A stretch of DNA of 64,000 bases from Curvularia sp. ZM96 (taxonomy: Eukaryota > Ascomycota > Dothideomycetes > Pleosporales > Pleosporaceae), in contig JAJGBQ010000007.1 in assembly GCA_022457065.1 (NCBI GenBank), positions 2,170,001-2,234,000 on the forward strand. Reading direction: 5' to 3'. A model generated the notes under the pieces. It ran no database searches. It was not told where the DNA came from and saw only the letters and a program-made list of their open reading frames with translations. A program made the position numbers and the translations under genes. Shown one piece after another: positions 58,622-64,000 of this stretch (position 1 is its first letter; each line of letters opens with the position of its first letter).

Positions 58622-59014
58622 ACAGATGAGGAGAGGCGTCTTAGATACGTCAACGCCAGCATTAATTACGATACGATGACCTAATGAGATATTGGCTAAA
58701 CATTTACAACAACGACTGGTGCGAATTGTGCAATGAATATATCGGGTGACGCCTCCAGCTGATTCATCCTCCTTTCGGCGAGGACATTCACTTCAATCAG
58801 TCTTTAGATCTCTCCTCTACACACTCCCAGAGTAAGATTGCAACGATTCAACAAGCCATTTTAGAGGGTGCAGATAATATTCACGATATAGGCCAAAGGG
58901 CCAAAACTTGTTCGAGGAAACACCATGTAAACATGAGGTATTCGGGAACGTGTCTTGCTAATCAAAATACGATCGTCATTCCCATCACAATATCTGTCAT
59001 CATCTCCATCAACC
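58622..59014. other. convergent 3' intergenic region
   Basis: 393 bp between convergent stops. No gene seen. Confidence 0.55.
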
Positions 59015-61793
59015 CTAAATCTTGTATACAATTCCACCAGAGAACATGACCTTGTTTCGCTCACTAAGCGCCTCGAGCGCCTTCTCTGCTTCACCTCTTC
59101 CGAACGGCTCCCTTCCATTGCCACCGCCCAGTCTTGCGTTTACTGCAGCAACCAGAGGCTCTACATCTGCAGCGTCATTGGCAAACAACGGGCCATCGAT
59201 AAGCTGGCCCAAAGCCGTCTGGAAAACTTGGAGGCGTGCAGGCGTAATCTCCGGTGGTTCTTGAGACTCGTCTTGCTGAGACTCGTCCTGACTAACAAGA
59301 AGTTGAGACGCAGGAACTGAGGAAGCAACGCTGAATTGTGATGAGGTGGCAGCTTGGGAAGATTGTGTGCGGGTGGTTGTGCGTCGCGTGTTTGGTGTGA
59401 CGTTGTAAAGATCTTCGTTCGCTTCCTCCTCTCCTTCTTCGTCTTCACCATTTTCAGCTGCAGGGGTGTGTGTTGGGCCTGTGCGTTGGCTCCTAGTTGA
59501 GCGTCCGCCGGTGCGTTGCGACTGTGTAGCCTCTGCTTCATCACCGTCTTCGTCATCATCACCTGACGACTCTCCGTCTGTGGACATGGCGTCTGCATCG
59601 CGCGCTGTGCGTCTTCGTTTGCGGCGGTCATCCTCGACAACTTCCTTGAAGAGAGCAAATCGCAGAATCTGCTCTGCGACATCGGCATCCTTCCGCTCGA
59701 CCCGTTTTGATAGACGCGCTTTTGCGTGTGCAGTTGATAGACGGATGAGTGTCTCAAGCGTACGTGCAGTAATGGGAGAAGTACGGCGGGTGCCGGCATC
59801 GAGCTCGTCGTTGCGCAGAGCAGAGTAGACGCTCACAATGTGGTCTGCAGCGCCCTTGGTAAGGATTGGCTTTTCGCGCTTGGCGTACTGGATGTACTTC
59901 TTGATGAACGGAATGCTGAGTACTTCGGTCCTCCGTGAAGCGCCCCGTCCGACAGTGATGGTTACTCCAGAGTGCAGCATGGGATTGAACTTTTCGAACA
60001 CTTCCGTTGGACGGTTGGCATCGTTCTCAGTCTCAAGGCCAACGCCGAGAAGCTGAGCGCCCTCCTCACGAACAGGCGCACCCTCTTCTGTACCGGGTTG
60101 GCGATATCGGTGCATGCGAAGGACGTGCTCTGATACCTGTCTGTCTCGCGCATCCTCGATATCGTCCGTCACAACAAACAACAAATCAAAACGCGAAAGA
60201 AGGGAGTCTGGCAGGGCGATGTTGCGGTGCGGGTCCTTGTGGATATCATACTGTCCAAATATAGGGTTGGCGGCAGCAACCACACTGCAGCGAGCGTTGA
60301 GCGACGTGTGGATGCCAGCTTTGGCAATGGTAACAGTCTGCTGTTCCATGACTTCGTGAATGGCAACTCGGTCGACATCGGACATCTTGTCGAATTCATC
60401 GATACAGACGACACCACGATCTGCAAGGACCATGGCACCGGCCTCTAGTCGTCGCTCGCCCGTTTCCTTGTCAGAGGTGACTGCTGCTGTGAGACCAACA
60501 CCCGAGGAGCCACGACCGGTTGTGGCGATAGCAAGGGGAGCCGTGTTCAAGACAAACCGAAGAAGCTGTGACTTGGCCGTAGATGGATCACCAACCATCA
60601 GAATGTTGATATCTCCTCTCAGATGCGTACCATTGTCCAGATTCTTCTCCTGTCCTCCCAGAAGTAGAAGCAATATGGCCTTCTTGATGTAGTCGTGCCC
60701 GTAAATAGAGGGAGCAAGCGATTGTGAGAGCAGCTCGAACACTCGCCTGTTCTTTGCAATCTTGTTGATATTGCGGATGTCGGTGTCGGTGATGTTGACC
60801 TCGGCGATACCTCCACCTGACTTGGATGACAAAAGAATAATATTGTTTGCGAGGATCAGCGTGCGGAAAGTCGAGCTGCCTGCCCCTGCGTTGCGGTTAC
60901 CAAGGGAGCGATAGATGCCAACCAGCTGGATGCGGTCACCGGGCTTGACGCGGTCTACAAGGTCGTCGTCCAGAATCACATCGACAGATCGCGGCAGCTG
61001 TCCAGCAGGGGCGCGCTCTGGCATCTCTTGGATGGATATGGTCTGGTGGTCGCGGTAGATGCAGTAGCCATACTCGGTAATGAGGGGATTTCCCTCTCCA
61101 TCGTCGGTAGGATACACGCTCGTGCTTGCAGCGCCCGTCGTCATAGTTTGATCTCTGTACTCTCTCGCGTGGAACTTCTGCTTTGCTTCGTTATAGTGCA
61201 CACTCTTGACCACCTTTGGACGGACGAGAGAGGTCTTGGTAACGATGCCCTCAAGAGAGACCATGTGGTTCAGCTGATTGGAGCTCAGCGTACGCGGATT
61301 GCATGAGAACTCGCCGAAGCTGCCAATGTATGCGCAGTAATACACAACATCCTCGCTAGTCTCCGATTTGGGTCGATCTGTAAAAGTGCGAACGACGTCT
61401 TTCAGGGCGCGGTCAAACGCTTCTGTGAATTCAAAGGGCTGATTGAGGAGGCCGTCGGCAAGGTCGCGGTTGTGCGAGCGGATTTCGTCTATGCTGACCT
61501 AGGTACTGTTAACATGCCAACAAACTGTTCGCCATGGGCATTGCTCCACTCACGATGAGTCTCCGCTGTCCTCTGTTGAGCATCACCAGAATGTCTGGTC
61601 GGTAACTGGAGCGGTCAGCGCCCGCAAGTCTGGGGAGCGAGCGACTGGGTCATACCTTCGCCTGGACACATCGTCTGTACTCATGTCAGCAGCGAGCCCA
61701 TAGTGAGACTCTGTCCAGCATACCTGGGTCAAGAAATTCCTGCGCAAGTCGCACGCGCTGGCGCACCTCTTCGTCCCTGATCACCTCGGTCAT
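59015..61793 (-). CDS. MCM3: replicative helicase subunit MCM3
   Basis: Four exons (61793-61724, 61674-61656, 61605-61554, 61498-59015) give 874 aa. The N-terminal domain (FTEAFDRALKDVV) leads to the MCM3-specific YYCAYIGSFGEFSCNPR. The AAA+ core has Walker A GDPSTAKSQLLRF, Walker B with VCIDEFDKMSD and the arginine finger in LLSRFDLLFVV. The C-terminal ~200 residues are acidic and low-complexity (GDDDEDGDEAEA) before a short conserved end (FSGGIVYKI). MCM3 is one of six subunits of the Mcm2-7 helicase loaded at replication origins in the nucleus. Exon 2 is a 19-nt microexon. The MCM3 and SDR genes are divergent. Confidence 0.97.
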
Positions 61794-61985
61794 GTTGTTT
61801 GTTGTACGGTATTTCAGAGACCAGACCGGCTCAGCATGCGGGAGAGGTGCAAAATCAATGAAACGAAAGTGTCGCGCAAACCAAGGCAGAGGGTCTATCC
61901 AGTCGCGGGTACCTTGGACATCTGTTGTTTGCGCTGTTACCCTGGTGAAGTTACGAGGGGCAGATTCAGCCAGGGCCCGCGCGAT

Positions 61986-61990
61986 CGCGT
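61986..61990 (-). promoter_or_regulatory. possible MBF/MCB core upstream of MCM3
   Basis: The minus strand reads ACGCG about 195 bp before the MCM3 ATG. MBF (ACGCGT boxes) drives G1/S expression of MCM genes in yeasts. This is a five-base match only, so the assignment is weak. Confidence 0.25.
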
Positions 61991-62380
61991 CTGCGCTAGT
62001 CCGTTTCCGTCACACGTGTCCAGTCCCATTAAGTCTCCTCTTCCAGCCTAGCACTCCATCGTCTCACATGCTCAGAGACCGTTTACAGGCTGGCACAAAG
62101 TCTCCATGCGACAATATACTCCAATTGAACAACACCATCTTTCTTCTCATCCCATCTACTCACATCTCTTGGTTTGCCATAAAGCCTTCAGTCATCGAAA
62201 CTATCCTCGCCTCGCTACGAGCCCTTCAATCTGCTGGAAACGATGTCATGGATCCAAAAGATAGCCGAGGATAAGGCTGCAGCTTGGCCGCCAGCATTCA
62301 ATCGGGCTGGGAGCTTTCCGTGCATATGAGGAGGCTAAACACCAGCGAGCTAGCCCCGCCAGCACCGTCGCTGCTCTGAT

Positions 62381-62386
62381 TATAAA
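62381..62386 (+). promoter_or_regulatory. TATA box of dehydrogenase gene
   Basis: TATAAA 92-97 bp upstream of the ATG at 62478. Confidence 0.4.
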
Positions 62387-62477
62387 TCGACGTAATCGTC
62401 CACGCGGCATCCCCTGCTCATATTGTGTCTGACCCCTCGATTGAATCTCTCAAACCAATTGCTCCGTTGTTCACATC

Positions 62478-63493
62478 ATGGCACCGCGCGTATTTCTCAT
62501 TACTGGCTGCTCGACCGGTTTCGGTGAGGAGCTCGTCAAGGTCGTCCTCCAAAAGGGAGACTATGTTGTGGCTACTGCACGCAATTCCTCAAAACTATCT
62601 TTTGAAAATGCCAACGACTCCAACAGTCTGCTTGTAGATCTTGATGTGACAAAAAAGGACTCCATTGACAAGGCTTTTGAGGCTGCTGTTAGCAAATTCA
62701 AGCGCGTCGATGTGGTTGTTAACAACGCTGGATATGGGTTGAATGGTCCATTTGAAACATTGTCGGAGAGACAGATCCGGCAGCAGATGGAGATTAACTT
62801 CTTCGGCCTGATCGACGTGACGAGAAAGGCAATGGAGACGATGCGCGACTTGAAGACTGGGGGCGTCATCCAACAGGTCACCTCTATTGGCGGCCAGATT
62901 GGTGAGTGCATCGCTGCCTCAACAGCTTGGGCTATGATTGATATGTAATAGGTGTTCCCAATTTCTCCATCTACTGTGCTAGCAAATGGGCGGTCGAGGG
63001 CTTTACCGAGGCCATCTCCAAGGAAGTGAAGCCCGAGTGGGGCATCAAGTTTACATGCATAGAGCCTGGGTAAGTCTCTGGTGCACAGAATGCTTGTGGA
63101 ACTTGAGCTGACTTGGTGTCTTCCCCTCTGCAGTGGTTTCCGAACCGACTGGTCTGGCCGCAGCATGGACTTTGGTGAAATCTCTCATCCAGCCTACGCC
63201 CATGTCGACCCGAAGAAGCTGGCCCAGCGGCGCCATGGTAACCAGCCGGGAGGTCAGTTTGCCAAGCGCGTTCGGACTTGATTATGAGCTCACAATTCTT
63301 TGCAGACCCGGCAAAGGCTGTCAAGGTCTTTTACGATCTAGCAGTTATGGATGATCCGCCTATGCGCTGCGTTGTCGGCACCGATGCGTACAGCATGATC
63401 AGCAAGAAGGTGGAAACGTACAGTGAAAGTATCAAGAAGTTTGACAAGTGGAGCAATAGTACCGACGTCGATGGTTACAAGGCGCCAAGCTGA
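62478..63493 (+). CDS. short-chain dehydrogenase/reductase
   Basis: Four exons (62478-62901, 62952-63069, 63134-63252, 63306-63493) give 282 aa. The cofactor loop is TGCSTGFGEEL (TGxxxGxG), the NNAG motif is VVVNNAGYG, and the catalytic centre has the Ser in QQVTSIGGQ and YCASK (Tyr-x-x-x-Lys). The arginine and threonine near residue 35 (ATARN) suggest NADP(H). It matches the classical SDRs that reduce or oxidise small carbonyl compounds; the substrate cannot be read. The length is typical. All three introns are phase-consistent. Confidence 0.94.
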
Positions 63494-64000
63494 TTTCCGA
63501 ACATGAACTGACGAGGGAAAGGGCAATATCTCGATATGGAGATAGAACGTGTTACGCTTGTTAAATGATAGGATCTGTCCCTCAAACTGCCCTAATCTTA
63601 TTACAGCCTCAGCCTCTGCTCAACACTGATGTTGCAACATGTAGAGCCAGTCTCATATCTTGGAGGGGCGATAAGGTACCATAGCAAGCCTCCGGACCGC
63701 AGGCTTTCCTTTTTGGTAACATGAGACCCAAATGCTGACCTTTGACTGCAAAACGGCTTACGGTCGGTCGCACATGTACAACCTGGTGGCTGTCGCCACG
63801 TTGGGTCCGGTCATGAGGGTCATCGACGTGCAAACAGAACAAATCATTGACGGACAACAGTGCTGTCGCTAGTACTGTCGAGCTAACCGTCAGCCTATAG
63901 TAGCAGATCAGAGCCAACAGAACGTATCACTTCGCTTCTTGATCAGCCGGATGCAATAGCGTTTATTCGTATCGATTCGTGTGACGTCTCACGGAAAGCT
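63494..64000. other. gene-free right flank
   Basis: 507 bp with no supported gene on either strand. Confidence 0.55.

Larger units (their letters stand above)
61794..62477. promoter_or_regulatory. divergent promoter, MCM3 and dehydrogenase
   Basis: 684 bp between head-to-head starts. It contains an MBF-like core and a TATA box at 62381 that serves the dehydrogenase. Confidence 0.5.

Noticed and set aside
1..64000. tRNA genes, 5S rRNA, CRISPR arrays, intact transposons
   Set aside because: No B-box-like TTCGA context in a cloverleaf, no 5S-like motif, no regular direct repeats with spacers and no transposase or reverse transcriptase frames were seen. A tRNA or RNA covariance search would be decisive and was not run.

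Overview
The window is nuclear DNA of a filamentous ascomycete, most likely a dothideomycete (Pleosporales-like). Genes are split by short introns (mostly 50-90 nt) with GTNNGT donors and CTNAC-type branch sites. There are N-terminal mitochondrial and secretory signals, no operons, and one gene per 2 kb or so on both strands. I resolve 28 protein genes, most with an exon model whose lengths sum to a multiple of three; one of them appears to be interrupted by a stop codon. I saw no convincing tRNA, rRNA, CRISPR or intact transposon. All family names come from my recognition of motifs, not from a search.

Region 1 (1-14,300) looks like accessory sequence. An HSPA12-type Hsp70-like ATPase gene and an orphan P-loop GTPase gene diverge from one promoter that carries three 23-bp tandem repeats. 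A coiled-coil protein of unknown function follows. A gene-free, TA-rich stretch (7.6-10.1 kb) comes next, then a convergent pair of secreted-protein genes: a small cysteine-containing protein and an M6-type metalloprotease.

Region 2 (14,300-21,000) turns to conserved genes: a La-type RNA-binding protein (LHP1), mitochondrial ribosomal protein S4 (NAM9), a single-pass membrane protein, and LSM4, which has a coding exon consisting only of ATG and a GC-AG intron.

Region 3 (21,000-28,600) has a gene-poor spacer, an MFS anion/allantoate-type permease, a zinc-type oxidoreductase and a GFA/CENP-V-like protein with a long disordered N-terminus.

Region 4 (29,000-48,400) is housekeeping: an RBM26/27 (Rmn1)-like RNA-binding protein, elongation factor 2, the CTD-kinase cyclin CTK2, sterol C-22 desaturase ERG5 (CYP61), an F-box-like protein, the mismatch-repair MutL homologue PMS1, a small membrane protein, and the catalytic subunit of NAD-isocitrate dehydrogenase (IDH2).

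Region 5 (48,600-64,000) holds inner-membrane peptidase IMP2, a glycolipid-transfer protein (HET-C2 type), a methyltransferase, a pirin with a membrane anchor, a multi-pass cysteine-rich membrane protein whose 5' end is cut by an in-frame TGA, a small conserved protein, MCM3, and a short-chain dehydrogenase.

The genes do not form one pathway. The best candidates for something undescribed are the ATPase/GTPase/coiled-coil trio at 1.8-7.6 kb and the stop-interrupted membrane protein at 54.3-56.7 kb.
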